A stretch of DNA of 64,000 nt, taken from NCBI RefSeq assembly GCF_029625295.1, contig NZ_CP121112.1, forward strand, positions 2,790,001 to 2,854,000. The letters run 5' to 3'. The notes beneath the pieces were generated by a model, which worked only from the letters and a program-made list of their open reading frames with translations, was not told where the DNA came from and made no database searches. This document shows positions 37,901 through 47,076 of the stretch, one piece after another (within the stretch, counting starts at the first letter, position 1; each line of letters starts with the position of its first letter). Origin of the DNA: Flavobacterium gyeonganense. GTDB taxonomy: Bacteria > Bacteroidota > Bacteroidia > Flavobacteriales > Flavobacteriaceae. A program made the translations under genes and the position numbers.

Positions 37901-40900
37901 CAACTTTCGGTTCAGATCCCGTAAATGGTAATTTTGGAGGGATTATGCGTTCTTTAAATTCAACCAATTTTGAACAAAGCAATGTGGAGTATATTCAATT
38001 TTGGATACTTGATCCTTATGTAGGAAATGCATCAGTACAACCTTCTAATGTCGGAAAAATATATTTTAATTTAGGAGAAGTATCAGAAGATATTTTAAAA
38101 GACGGAAGAAAACAATATGAAAACGGACTTGGACCGGATCAGTTAGTGGTAAAGCCAATTTGGGGAGATGTTCCGGCTTCGCAATCCTTAATTTATGCTT
38201 TTGATAATAATACCGGAAACAGAACAAATCAGGACGTAGGTTTAGATGGTCTTCCTAATGGAAGAGAAGGTACTATTTATACCAATTATGCTGCAGAATC
38301 AGATCCCGCAGCTGACGATTACACCTATTTCTTAAACACAACCGGAGGTGTTCAGGACCGATATAAAAAGTATAATGGTGTTGAAGGAAACTCTCCTGTT
38401 GATATAAATGATGTAAACCGAGGATCAACAACTTTGCCTGATGTCGAAGATATTAATCGCGACAATACAATGAATACAATCAATGCGTATTATGAATATA
38501 GTATTGATATCAAGCCTGATATGGCTATTGGGCAAAATTATATTACTGATATTAAAGTGGTAAATAATGTTGAATTACCTAATGGAGGCAGTACGACAGC
38601 AAGATGGATCCAGTTTAAAATACCGGTTGCACAACCTCAAAATACTATTGGAAATATCTCTGATTTCAGGTCTATACGGTTTATGAGAATGTTTATGACG
38701 GGCTTTAATGATCAGGTTACAGTACGTTTTGGAGCATTAGATTTAGTCAGAGGAGAGTGGAGGAGATATGACGGATCTATGGATAAAGCTGATGCCGATC
38801 CAACTAATGACGGAACTGATTTTGATGTACAGGCAGTAAATATTCAGGAAAACAGTACGAAATGCCCCGTAAATTATGTTATGCCGCCAAATGTTCAAAG
38901 AGAACAATTGTACAATAATAATACGGTTATCAATCAAAATGAACAATCATTGGCATTACGTGTTTCGGGTAACGGATTAGAAGCACAGGATTCAAGAGCT
39001 GCTTTTAAAAATGTCAGTATTGATATGCGTCAGTATAAAAAACTGAAAATGTTTCTTCATGCTGAATCTCTGGAGGGTGAAGCAAGTGTTGCAGACAATG
39101 AAATGGTAGCCTTTATTCGATTTGGAAATGATTTTACAGAGAACTTCTATCAGGTAGAAATTCCGTTAAAAGTAACTGTCACTGGAGGTGGCTGTAGTAT
39201 AAATCCTGACTTGGTTTGGCCTCAAGCAAATGAAATGAACCTGGCACTTGATTTACTCACCAGGATGAAGATTAAAGGGATGAGCATTGATATTAACTCT
39301 TCAAAAAGAGATATTAATGGGATTTACTACCCTGATAATGATCCTGATATTTCAGAAGGTGATGGTGATAGTAAACTGGTATTGGGTATTAAGGGTAATC
39401 CTAATTTCGGGTTGGTCCGAAATTTAATGGTGGGTATCAAAAATGGTAATACCGTTGATAAAAGAATAAAAGGGGAAGTCTGGTTCAATGAGCTTCGTTT
39501 GTCTGATATGGAAAACAAAGGGGGTATGGCTGCCATATTAAACATCGATACCAACATGGCTGATTTTGCTACAGTTTCAGCAACCGGCCGTAAAAGTACA
39601 ATTGGTTTTGGATCTATTGAAGAAGGGGCAAATGAAAGAGACCGTGAAGATATCCAGCAATATAATATTGTTACGAATTTGAATTTAGGAAAATTACTTC
39701 CTCCAAAATGGGGTATAAACCTTCCATTTAATTATGCAATTGGAGAAGAAGTGATTACGCCTGAATACGATCCCTTCAATCAGGATATTAAGTTGAAACA
39801 ATTGCTCGATGAGACCACAGATCAGGCTCAAAAAGATAATATTAAAAACAGGGCTATAGATTATACCAAACGCAAAAGTATCAATTTTATTGGTGTTAGA
39901 AAGGACAGGGCACCTGAACAAAAGTCACATGTTTATGATGTTGAGAATTTTACTTTCTCTCAATCTTACAACCAGGTAGAGCGTCATGATTATGAAATTG
40001 AGGATTATGAAGATGAATCATCAAATTCGTCTGTAAATTATGCTTATACATTTCAGCCAAAAGAAATAACTCCTTTCAAGCAGACCAAATTCATGAAAAA
40101 AAGTGAATATTGGAAACTGCTAAGCGATTTCAATTTTAATTATTTACCATCTAATATTTCTTTCAACAGTAATATTATCAGACAAAGTAATCGCCAGCAA
40201 TTCAGACAGGTTGAAGATGTTCAGGGAATTGGTCTTGATGCCCTTTACAGAAGAAATTTTGCGCATAATTATCAATATGGATTCGGTTTTAATCTGACTA
40301 AATCTTTAAAGTTAAATTATACAGCATCCTCAAATAACATTGTTAAAAACTTTCTGAATGATGATAACACTCCGAAAGAAGATTTTAGCATTTGGGATGA
40401 TTATTTTGATCTTGGAACACCAAATCAGCATACACAGCAGCTGGTTTTAAATTATGATATTCCAATTAACAAAGTACCTGTCCTTAGTTTTATAAAAGCC
40501 AATTATTCTTATACTGCAGATTACAACTGGCAGCGTTCTTCAACTGCGTTATCACAATACGAAGAAGAAAATCCAGATGGGTCTTTTACAACATATGATT
40601 TAGGTAATACGATTCAGAATGCGAATTCAAATACTTTAAGTACTACTTTTAATATGACTACTTTGTATAAGTATTTAGGTTTGACACCCGGATCTAAAAA
40701 AGCAGCAAAAACAAAACCTACCGGACCACCAAAACCAGGAGAAAAAGTAGTGAATACTAATAGAGCACAAACAACCAGAAGTCCGTTTTATGATGGTTTA
40801 ATTGGGGTTTTGACCAGTGTTAAAAATATTCAGATAAATTATACAGAAAACAGCGGAACAGTCTTACCGGGTTATACTCCCGGGATAGGGTTTTTAGGAA

Positions 40901-42216
40901 CCTCTAAACCAACGTTAGGATTTATTTTTGGTAGTCAGGATGATATACGATATGAATCGGCTAAAAATGGCTGGCTGACCACTTATGATAATTTCAATCA
41001 AAATTATACTCAGGTTAATAATAAGCTTTTGAAGGCAACAGCAAATGTTGATTTGTTTCCGGATTTTAAAATAGACTTAACCATGGACAGGTCTTATTCT
41101 GAAAATTCTTCAGAGCAGTATAGTGTTGTCAATGGAGAATATACACCGCTTTCTCCTTACACCTACGGAATGTTTTCTATTTCTACCGTATTAATCAAAA
41201 CAGCATTTTCTACAAGTAATGAAAACGTATCGGCTGCTTTTGATGATTTTAGAAATAACCGTCTTATAATAGCAAATCGTTTGGCTGAAGATCGGTACGG
41301 AAGCATAATTCCTCGATATGACGCTGGAAATCTGCCAATTGAAGATACAAATGTCCCTATAGATAATCTTGCAAATCCAAATAACCCTGATAGGAAGATG
41401 ATTCAGTCAAATGATGGTTATCCTGTAGGTTATGGAAAAAGTAATCAGGCAGTTTTGCTTCCGGCATTTTTAGCTGCTTATTCAGGAAGTGATGCATCGA
41501 GTTCCTCGACAGGGATTTTTAGAAATTTCCCTATTCCGAACTGGAGTATAAAATATAATGGACTGATGCGATATAAATATTTCAAAGACAGATTCAAACG
41601 TTTTTCTTTACAGCATAATTACAGGGCTTCTTATACAATTAATCAGTTTAGATCCAATTTCGATTATAATGAAAATCCAGACGGTACGGATGTAAATGGC
41701 AATTTCTTCAATAAAACGATTATGTCAAATGTAAACTTGGTAGAACAGTTTAGTCCGTTAATTCGTGTTGATTTCGAGTTGAAAGGATCATTGAGGGTGC
41801 TTACAGAAGTAAAGAAGGACAGGGCTTTATCTATGAGTTTTGATAATAATTTATTGACCGAAGTTAAAGGTCTTGAATATGTGGTAGGTTTAGGGTACCG
41901 TTTTAAGGATGTAATTTTTTCATCAACTCTGGCCGACAATCCAACAGGAATTATAAAAAGCGATATTAATATCAAGGCAGATTTTTCATACAGAAACAAC
42001 CAGACTCTTGTTCGTTATTTAGATTATGATAATAATCAATTGGCAGCAGGACAAAATATCTGGTCATTAAAACTTACTGCAGATTATGCTTTCAGCAAGA
42101 ACCTTACAGCTATTTTTTATTACGATCATTCGTTTTCGAAAGCAGTTATTTCTACATCATTTCCACTAACTAACATTCGCTCGGGATTTACACTTCGATA
42201 TAATTTTGGGAATTAA
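34960..42216 (+). CDS. sprA: Cell surface protein SprA, type IX secretion translocon
   Basis: SprA is the giant outer-membrane beta-barrel through which type IX secretion substrates leave the cell, and it is required for gliding. From the ATG at 34960 (MRKILLFLLVL) it has 2,418 residues with a signal peptide ending near HAQ. The early part carries conserved SprA sequences (YYINSSLFESIFGSNTIDVK, LEVNANYDTQSTFAFQN, EVGNVSMPLNSTLIRGAQSLFG) typical of its N-terminal repeats. The remainder is dominated by alternating strands with D/N-rich turns, ending in an aromatic C-terminal strand (RSGFTLRYNFGN). It is the largest gene in the window. Codon use looks like its neighbours, so it is native. Confidence 0.97.
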   Translation: MRKILLFLLVLFCGNALHAQVNPTIQDTTKTGFSVGKLELENPPSVLSGYKYDPVTDRYIYTSSVDGFSIDYPLVLTPKQYEDLLLKESRRNYFRQKMIAVDGKKAGSENAKKDLLPRYYINSSLFESIFGSNTIDVKPTGSVEMDLGLRYSKQDNPSFSPRNRSSLTFDFDQRISMSLMGKVGTRLEVNANYDTQSTFAFQNLFKLAYTPTEDDIIQKVEVGNVSMPLNSTLIRGAQSLFGVKTQLQFGKTTVTGVFSEQKSQTKSIVAEGGGTIQNFDLYALDYDNDRHFFLSQYFRNKYDASLRNYPFIDSRVQITRLEVWVTNKQNRVSTTSNNLRNIIALQDLGEAQLTGLSDSEIVVINPSTGFFNTNKPVDSPTDNENNKYDPAAIGQPGSYLNSNIREIVTAKNGFNNADPNRSEGRDYSVLENARKLTPNEYTFNPQLGYISLQQRLANDEILAVAYEYTVGGVVYQVGEFGSDGVDGTVVTGSSQNNNQAVITQSLILKMLKSSLTNVNNPVWNLMMKNIYQIPGAYQIKQDDFRFNILYTDPSPINYISPVDTANPFPSNPTAGNEVKDTPLLKVFNLDRLNYNNDPQAGGDGFFDYLQGITFDAQNGRIIFTTKEPFGKLLFDKLNTGAAGENYNDPSTYNPNQRKYVFRNMYRTTQSGALQDSEKNKFLLRGKYKSSGSDGIPIGAFNVPQGSVVVTAGGRVLVEGIDYSVDYQLGRVQILDASLQASNTPIEVSLENNSVFGQQTRRFMGFNVEHKISDKFLIGGTYLKMTERPFTQKSSYGQESVNNTIFGFNGNYSTEIPFFTRLVNKLPNIDTDVPSTLSIRGEVAFLKPDAPKASDFEGEATIYVDDFEGSQSTVDMRSAYAWSLASTPFINSDTDTTFGADSNTLSYGYKRAKLAWYSIDPIFYTQKPSGISNDDLSLNTTRRIYSKELYPNTDIAQGQLQVINTLDLSYYPSERGPYNNNPTFGSDPVNGNFGGIMRSLNSTNFEQSNVEYIQFWILDPYVGNASVQPSNVGKIYFNLGEVSEDILKDGRKQYENGLGPDQLVVKPIWGDVPASQSLIYAFDNNTGNRTNQDVGLDGLPNGREGTIYTNYAAESDPAADDYTYFLNTTGGVQDRYKKYNGVEGNSPVDINDVNRGSTTLPDVEDINRDNTMNTINAYYEYSIDIKPDMAIGQNYITDIKVVNNVELPNGGSTTARWIQFKIPVAQPQNTIGNISDFRSIRFMRMFMTGFNDQVTVRFGALDLVRGEWRRYDGSMDKADADPTNDGTDFDVQAVNIQENSTKCPVNYVMPPNVQREQLYNNNTVINQNEQSLALRVSGNGLEAQDSRAAFKNVSIDMRQYKKLKMFLHAESLEGEASVADNEMVAFIRFGNDFTENFYQVEIPLKVTVTGGGCSINPDLVWPQANEMNLALDLLTRMKIKGMSIDINSSKRDINGIYYPDNDPDISEGDGDSKLVLGIKGNPNFGLVRNLMVGIKNGNTVDKRIKGEVWFNELRLSDMENKGGMAAILNIDTNMADFATVSATGRKSTIGFGSIEEGANERDREDIQQYNIVTNLNLGKLLPPKWGINLPFNYAIGEEVITPEYDPFNQDIKLKQLLDETTDQAQKDNIKNRAIDYTKRKSINFIGVRKDRAPEQKSHVYDVENFTFSQSYNQVERHDYEIEDYEDESSNSSVNYAYTFQPKEITPFKQTKFMKKSEYWKLLSDFNFNYLPSNISFNSNIIRQSNRQQFRQVEDVQGIGLDALYRRNFAHNYQYGFGFNLTKSLKLNYTASSNNIVKNFLNDDNTPKEDFSIWDDYFDLGTPNQHTQQLVLNYDIPINKVPVLSFIKANYSYTADYNWQRSSTALSQYEEENPDGSFTTYDLGNTIQNANSNTLSTTFNMTTLYKYLGLTPGSKKAAKTKPTGPPKPGEKVVNTNRAQTTRSPFYDGLIGVLTSVKNIQINYTENSGTVLPGYTPGIGFLGTSKPTLGFIFGSQDDIRYESAKNGWLTTYDNFNQNYTQVNNKLLKATANVDLFPDFKIDLTMDRSYSENSSEQYSVVNGEYTPLSPYTYGMFSISTVLIKTAFSTSNENVSAAFDDFRNNRLIIANRLAEDRYGSIIPRYDAGNLPIEDTNVPIDNLANPNNPDRKMIQSNDGYPVGYGKSNQAVLLPAFLAAYSGSDASSSSTGIFRNFPIPNWSIKYNGLMRYKYFKDRFKRFSLQHNYRASYTINQFRSNFDYNENPDGTDVNGNFFNKTIMSNVNLVEQFSPLIRVDFELKGSLRVLTEVKKDRALSMSFDNNLLTEVKGLEYVVGLGYRFKDVIFSSTLADNPTGIIKSDINIKADFSYRNNQTLVRYLDYDNNQLAAGQNIWSLKLTADYAFSKNLTAIFYYDHSFSKAVISTSFPLTNIRSGFTLRYNFGN

Positions 42217-42253
42217 TTTTGTTATTATAAACTAATTTTAATTAGAAGATTGT

Positions 42254-42261
42254 TACATTTG
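42254..42261 (+). promoter_or_regulatory. -7 element for gcvH
   Basis: TACATTTG matches TAnnTTTG, 39 bases before the ATG. Confidence 0.5.
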
Positions 42262-42300
42262 TTGCTTTAAAATTAAAATATCAATTTCAAACATAATATT

Positions 42301-42681
42301 ATGAGCATACCGGCAAATTTAAAGTACACAAAAGATCACGAATGGGTTAGCATCGATGGAGATGTTGCAACAGTAGGAATTACTCATTTTGCTCAAAAAG
42401 AGTTAGGAGATATCGTGTATGTTGAAGTAGAAACTCTAGATCAGACACTTGAAAAAGATGAAGTTTTTGGAACTGTAGAAGCTGTAAAAACGGTATCAGA
42501 TTTATTCTTGCCTTTATCGGGAGAAATTATTGCTTTTAATGAAGATTTGGAGAGTACTCCTGAAGCAGTAAATTCTGATCCTTATGGAGCCGGATGGATG
42601 ATTAAAGTGAAAATTGCTAACGCTTCAGAAATAGATTCATTATTATCAGATGAGGCATATAAACAACTTATAGGTGCCTAA
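42301..42681 (+). CDS. gcvH: Glycine cleavage system H protein
   Basis: The 126-residue lipoyl carrier of the glycine cleavage system, shuttling the aminomethyl group between the P, T and L proteins. The start [23 protein letters not shown] is diagnostic, and the lipoylated lysine is K63 in [11 protein letters not shown]. The C-terminus has [10 protein letters not shown]. The other gcv genes are not in this window. Its last 8 bases overlap the next gene. Confidence 0.97.
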   Translation: MSIPANLKYTKDHEWVSIDGDVATVGITHFAQKELGDIVYVEVETLDQTLEKDEVFGTVEAVKTVSDLFLPLSGEIIAFNEDLESTPEAVNSDPYGAGWMIKVKIANASEIDSLLSDEAYKQLIGA

Positions 42682-43057
42682 ACAACTGCTTTTATTATGG
42701 GCAATAATTTGCACAGGGGTAATTACCTATCTTTGTCTGACAGACTCAAGTAATATTCCGTCAGTCAATTTTCCAAGCATTGATAAAATAGTACATTTCT
42801 GTTTTCATTTTGGCTTTACAATCTCATGGATTTTGTTTTTCAAAAAAGAATTAAAGGGTAAGGCCACGGATGATTTTAAAGCTTACTTAATATCCTTTAT
42901 ATTTTCAGTTTTTTTTGGAATAACTATCGAAATATTACAAGGTATTTTTACCAAAACCAGGGCAGCAGATGTTGCTGATATTTTAGGTAATGCCATTGGA
43001 TCTACAGCTGCAGTTTTTACGGCAATAGCTTTTAAAAAGCAAATTGACAAAATATAA
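42674..43057 (+). CDS. VanZ-like membrane protein
   Basis: A 127-residue protein starting at GTG (42674), overlapping gcvH by 8 bases. It has three to four hydrophobic segments ([18 protein letters not shown], the stretch around [15 protein letters not shown], and [21 protein letters not shown]). The VanZ-family signature is [13 protein letters not shown], followed by the later E-x-x-Q and the [15 protein letters not shown] block. VanZ proteins were named from a teicoplanin-resistance operon but most chromosomal members have no known role. Translational coupling to gcvH is common in Flavobacterium. Confidence 0.88.
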   Translation: MPKQLLLLWAIICTGVITYLCLTDSSNIPSVNFPSIDKIVHFCFHFGFTISWILFFKKELKGKATDDFKAYLISFIFSVFFGITIEILQGIFTKTRAADVADILGNAIGSTAAVFTAIAFKKQIDKI

Positions 43058-43062
43058 TAATT

Positions 43063-43084
43063 CCCACTTCGGTGGGTTTTTTAT
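43063..43084 (+). terminator. Terminator after the VanZ-like gene
   Basis: CCCAC-TTCG-GTGGG, a stable UUCG tetraloop hairpin, followed by TTTTTTA. Confidence 0.9.
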
Positions 43085-43101
43085 TTTATAAATTTTAAAT
43101 G

Positions 43102-43109
43102 TATTTTTG
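43102..43109 (+). promoter_or_regulatory. -7 element for deoC-remB
   Basis: TATTTTTG matches TAnnTTTG, 23 bases before the deoC ATG. Confidence 0.5.
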
Positions 43110-43132
43110 CGCTATCTCAGAATCTTATTGAT

Positions 43133-43876
43133 ATGAATATCAGGCAATATTTAGACTCCACTTACTTGAAGACTGCTTCACAGGCCGGTATTTCAGAAAT
43201 AGAAAACGATATTGTGGTTCAACATGCAATCACTGAAGCCATTAATGAGGGGTTTAAAGTCATTATGATTCGGCCGGAATATGTAGCTTTGGCCAAAGAA
43301 ATGATTTTAGAGGCTAATTCAAATTTGAGTGTAGGTACTGTTATTGATTTTCCGGAAGGCAAATCAGATTTGGAAACAAAGATCAAAGAAGCGAATCAGG
43401 CAATAGCAAATGGTGCAGATGATCTTGATTTTGTTTGTAATTATGAAGCCTTCAAAAACGGTGATACAGACCTGATAAAACAAGAGATTTTAATAGCAAC
43501 ACAAATAGGACTGGCCAACAATAAAACTGTAAAATGGATTATTGAAACAGCGGCCTTAAACGAAAAAGAAATCATTCAGTTTTCATCCCTTATAAAAAAC
43601 GTTGTTATTTCGAATTTTAATGAAGAAGATTATGCATCAGTTTTTGTGAAATCATCAACCGGATTTTATAAAACCCAGGACGGTTCTCCAAATGGCGCAA
43701 CTATCCCGGAAATTATTATGATGTTAGAAAATGCATCGCCATTGTCGATAAAAGCTTCGGGAGGTGTTAAGACTTACAAAAAGGCAATGGAAATGATTGA
43801 ATTAGGAGTTAAACGAATCGGCACTTCATCTGCAAAAGCAATTGCAAACGGAGAAAATACCCCAAATAAATATTAA
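43133..43876 (+). CDS. deoC: Deoxyribose-phosphate aldolase
   Basis: DeoC splits 2-deoxyribose-5-phosphate to glyceraldehyde-3-phosphate and acetaldehyde in nucleoside catabolism. The 247-residue TIM barrel shows the early YLDSTYLKTAS, the strand ANGADDLDFVCNYEAF, and the Schiff-base lysine in FVKSSTGF. The proton-relay lysine lies in SIKASGGVKTYKKA. Its stop overlaps the remB start by one base (TAATG), tying a housekeeping enzyme to a motility gene in one transcript, most likely an accident of gene order conserved in this genus. Confidence 0.95.
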   Translation: MNIRQYLDSTYLKTASQAGISEIENDIVVQHAITEAINEGFKVIMIRPEYVALAKEMILEANSNLSVGTVIDFPEGKSDLETKIKEANQAIANGADDLDFVCNYEAFKNGDTDLIKQEILIATQIGLANNKTVKWIIETAALNEKEIIQFSSLIKNVVISNFNEEDYASVFVKSSTGFYKTQDGSPNGATIPEIIMMLENASPLSIKASGGVKTYKKAMEMIELGVKRIGTSSAKAIANGENTPNKY

Positions 43877-46017
43877 TGAAAATCAAAAATATTTTGAATA
43901 AAAGTTTTTTAACGTTTTGTCTGACATTATTATGCATGTCTGTTTTTTCTCAGGAAACAAGCAAATCTTATGTTAAACCTGGCTTTTCTGCTGAACGCTT
44001 TCCTGTTTTTTCAAATTGTGAAAATTTAGAGTCCAAAAATCTGGAAAACTGCTTTTATAAAGAAGTTCATGATTTTGTATATAACAATTTTGAAGTTCCG
44101 GAAAATTTGAAACAGTCAAATTATAAAGGCGAAGTTAAGGTGCTGTTTGAAGTAGATGTAAATGGAGTTTTTAAAGTAATATATGTCAGTGCGACAAATG
44201 ACGACCTTGCGAAAGAAGCCAAACGTGTTTTTGATAAATTTCCAAATATAAAACCTTCAACTTACGATGGTAACGCAACTTATTCTAAATATACCATTTC
44301 AATTGATGTGCCGCTAAAAAGCTCAGAGCAGATTGCTGCCGAGAATCTTGCTGCAGCAGAAATTTTAAAACCAATAGAAAAGCCAATGACTGAACTGGAT
44401 AGTATTGTGTATAAAAAATACAATAATCCTGAATTCGAAAGTCATTTAAATATTCCTTTTTCAAACAGTTATTATGCACAGTTTGATGCAGCTATGAATC
44501 AGGTGGGGAGTAACAACCATACAGCATCCAAACCTTACACTTATGCAGAAGTTTCAAAATATTATAATTTAAAAGCAGTAAATGAGTCGCTTCAAAAAAA
44601 GACTTCTAGCTGGTTAGGAAGAAAATGGTGGAATGAAAATATGGTTCAGATTCAGGGAGAAGATTACTGGCTGTCTTTAAATCCAATTGTTGATCTGCAA
44701 ATGGGTAAAGCTTCAGATCTGGATGCGTCCTATACTTATGTAAACACACGTGCGATCAATTTCAGAGGAGGTTTAGGGAAACAAATCAACTTCACCACCA
44801 CAATTTTTGAAAGTCAGGGAAGATTTGCAGGATATTTTAATGATTATGCCAATTCTTTAAAGCCTTCAGGAGGAAATCCTGCAATTATTCCAGGTATGGG
44901 AATTGCAAAACAATTTAAAACCGATTCGTATGATTTTCCATTAGCGGAAGCAAATATTTCGTATTCGCCAAGTAAATTTTTCGATTTTCATTTAGGCTAC
45001 GGAAGAAATTTTATCGGAGACGGATATCGTTCATTATTGGAAAGCGATGGAGCGAGTCCTTATCCCTATTTTAAAATTAATACCACATTCTGGAAAATAA
45101 AATATACTAATACGTATATGTGGCTTAAGGATGTTCGTCAGGATGCAACTGTTGATAAAACCTATGCATCAAAATACATGGCGAATCATTATCTGAGCTG
45201 GAATGTTTCGAATAAACTGAATTTAGGTTTCTTTGAATCGGTAGTGTGGACAGATACCAATAACAGAGGCTTTGATGTAAATTTTGTGAATCCGATTATA
45301 TTTTATCGTTCTGTTGAGTTTGCATCATCTTCTAAAAGCGGTAATGCACTTTTGGGAATTACATCTAAATACAAATGGAATAATAATGTCAATTTGTATG
45401 GGCAGTTATTGATTGATGAGTTTTCATTTGGAGATATAAAAGCAGCGGATAACAGCTGGAAGAATAAAATTGGATATCAGTTAGGTGCTAAATATTTTAA
45501 CGCCTTTAAAATTAAAGATCTGCTTCTTCAATTAGAATATAATCATGTTCGCCCTTACGTATATTCTCATAGCGCTATAATTACTAATTATGCACATAAT
45601 AACCAAAGTATTGGTCATCAATGGGGTGGTAATTTTGAGGAACTCGTTGCGATTGGTCGTTATCATAAAGGACGTCTTTTTGCTGATGCGAAATTTACTG
45701 TGGGAAAAAGAGGTTTTGATTTTGATACCGCAGAAGATTCTTTTAACTACGGAGGTAATATTTATAAAAGTTATGAAGAAAAACGACCTTATGACAATGG
45801 CGTAAAGATAGGTCAGGGCAATAAAACCAATATTTTCATTGCCGATATTCAGGGAGGATATCTGATAAATCCAATGACAAATCTGAAACTTTTTGGAAGT
45901 TTTATCTATAGAAATTTCGACCCAATGCAGAATACAGCAACTACTTTTAAACAAAGTACGACCTGGTTTACAATAGGACTGCGTTCTGATCTTTTTAACT
46001 GGTATTTTGATTATTAA
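43876..46017 (+). CDS. remB: Gliding motility protein RemB
   Basis: RemB is a mobile cell-surface protein of F. johnsoniae involved in gliding; the position shortly after sprA-gcvH-vanZ-deoC agrees with what I recall of that genome. The 713-residue protein has a signal peptide (to VFSQ). Residues about 60-150 are a module that looks like the C-terminal domain of TonB (GEVKVLFEVDVNGVFKVIYV…LAKEAKRVFDKFPNIKPS). A coil-prone linker follows, then from about 220 a beta-rich region resembling the Wzi-type outer-membrane barrel (FHLGYGRNFIGDGYRSLLES, NFVNPIIFYRSVEF, HVRPYVYSHSA). The domain assignments are by pattern only. Confidence 0.85.
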   Translation: MKIKNILNKSFLTFCLTLLCMSVFSQETSKSYVKPGFSAERFPVFSNCENLESKNLENCFYKEVHDFVYNNFEVPENLKQSNYKGEVKVLFEVDVNGVFKVIYVSATNDDLAKEAKRVFDKFPNIKPSTYDGNATYSKYTISIDVPLKSSEQIAAENLAAAEILKPIEKPMTELDSIVYKKYNNPEFESHLNIPFSNSYYAQFDAAMNQVGSNNHTASKPYTYAEVSKYYNLKAVNESLQKKTSSWLGRKWWNENMVQIQGEDYWLSLNPIVDLQMGKASDLDASYTYVNTRAINFRGGLGKQINFTTTIFESQGRFAGYFNDYANSLKPSGGNPAIIPGMGIAKQFKTDSYDFPLAEANISYSPSKFFDFHLGYGRNFIGDGYRSLLESDGASPYPYFKINTTFWKIKYTNTYMWLKDVRQDATVDKTYASKYMANHYLSWNVSNKLNLGFFESVVWTDTNNRGFDVNFVNPIIFYRSVEFASSSKSGNALLGITSKYKWNNNVNLYGQLLIDEFSFGDIKAADNSWKNKIGYQLGAKYFNAFKIKDLLLQLEYNHVRPYVYSHSAIITNYAHNNQSIGHQWGGNFEELVAIGRYHKGRLFADAKFTVGKRGFDFDTAEDSFNYGGNIYKSYEEKRPYDNGVKIGQGNKTNIFIADIQGGYLINPMTNLKLFGSFIYRNFDPMQNTATTFKQSTTWFTIGLRSDLFNWYFDY

Positions 46018-46130
46018 TATTAATAAGACTTTTCGATATAATTGTGTTAAAGATTGGCAAGTCCTTATTTTGCAAAGGTTTTTATTTGAAAATTCTAATT
46101 TTATAGTTCAGAATTCTATAATCTAATTTG

Positions 46131-46138
46131 TACATTTG
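46131..46138 (+). promoter_or_regulatory. -7 element for the cyoE block
   Basis: TACATTTG matches TAnnTTTG, 34 bases before the TTG start of cyoE. Confidence 0.5.
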
Positions 46139-46171
46139 CACCACTCAAAAAAATAGACAAATAATTACAGG

Positions 46172-47074
46172 TTGAACGCTACTAAAAATACAATTTCGCT
46201 TAAATCGATATTTCTGGATTTCAAAGAGATTACGAAAGCTGGTTTAGCTATCAGTGTTTTGTTTTCTTCAATTGCAGGATATTTATTAGGCGTAAATAAT
46301 GAAAATCCTTTTCAATGGAGTGTTTTAGCTGTTTTAATGGTTGGAGGCTACTGTATGGTTGGTGCTTCTAATGCTTTTAATCAGGTAATTGAAAAAGATA
46401 TTGATTCTTTAATGGATCGTACCAAAAACCGCCCGGTTCCTTCAGGGCGTATGTCTCCAAAAGTGGCTTTGCTGGTGGCAAGTTTACTAACGATTACAGG
46501 AATTGTTTTGTTATATACGATCAATGCAAAGTCTGCAATGTTTGCAGCAGTCTCAATATTTTTATATACGAGTGTTTATACACCTTTAAAAACGGTAACC
46601 TCATTATCTGTTTTTGTTGGGGCTTTTCCGGGGGCAATTCCGTTTATGTTAGGATGGGTTGCGGCAACAGGTGAATTTGGAATAGAGGCAGGTACTTTGT
46701 TTTTGATTCAGTTTTTCTGGCAGTTCCCTCATTTTTGGGCTATTGGATGGTTTTTGTATGAAGATTATGAAAAGGCGGGTATTTTTATGCTTCCAACAGG
46801 AAAAAAAGATAAAGGAACCGCTTTGCAGGTTATTTTATATACAATTTGGCTGATAATTGCATCGCTATTACCAATGTTAGGATATACAGGGCAATTATTT
46901 CTTACGCCAATTGCTGCAATCGTTGTTTTTTTATTAGGAATCTGGATGTTGTTTTATGCTGTGCGTTTGTATCAGTTGCGAACTGCAAAAGCAGCCAGAA
47001 CCTTAATGCTGGTGAGTGTTTCGTATATTTCGTTACTGCAGATAGTGTTTATAGTAGATAAATTTTTAAGATAG
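46172..47074 (+). CDS. cyoE: Protoheme IX farnesyltransferase (heme O synthase)
   Basis: A UbiA-family prenyltransferase that adds a farnesyl chain to heme B, giving heme O for the oxidase. It has 300 residues with about eight helices. The first Asp-rich motif is NAFNQVIEKDIDSLMDRTKNRP, which is highly diagnostic, and the second conserved region is WQFPHFWAIGWFLYEDYEKAG. Translation probably starts at TTG (46172), since no ATG is available before the conserved N-terminus. It leads the second respiratory block, 2 bases ahead of the next gene. Confidence 0.95.
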   Translation: MNATKNTISLKSIFLDFKEITKAGLAISVLFSSIAGYLLGVNNENPFQWSVLAVLMVGGYCMVGASNAFNQVIEKDIDSLMDRTKNRPVPSGRMSPKVALLVASLLTITGIVLLYTINAKSAMFAAVSIFLYTSVYTPLKTVTSLSVFVGAFPGAIPFMLGWVAATGEFGIEAGTLFLIQFFWQFPHFWAIGWFLYEDYEKAGIFMLPTGKKDKGTALQVILYTIWLIIASLLPMLGYTGQLFLTPIAAIVVFLLGIWMLFYAVRLYQLRTAKAARTLMLVSVSYISLLQIVFIVDKFLR

Positions 47075-47076
47075 TT

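Noticed and set aside
46020..46075. Imperfect AATAAGACTT…AAGTCCTTATT hairpin as the remB terminator
   Set aside because: The loop is long and the stem bulged, so it is too weak to call.
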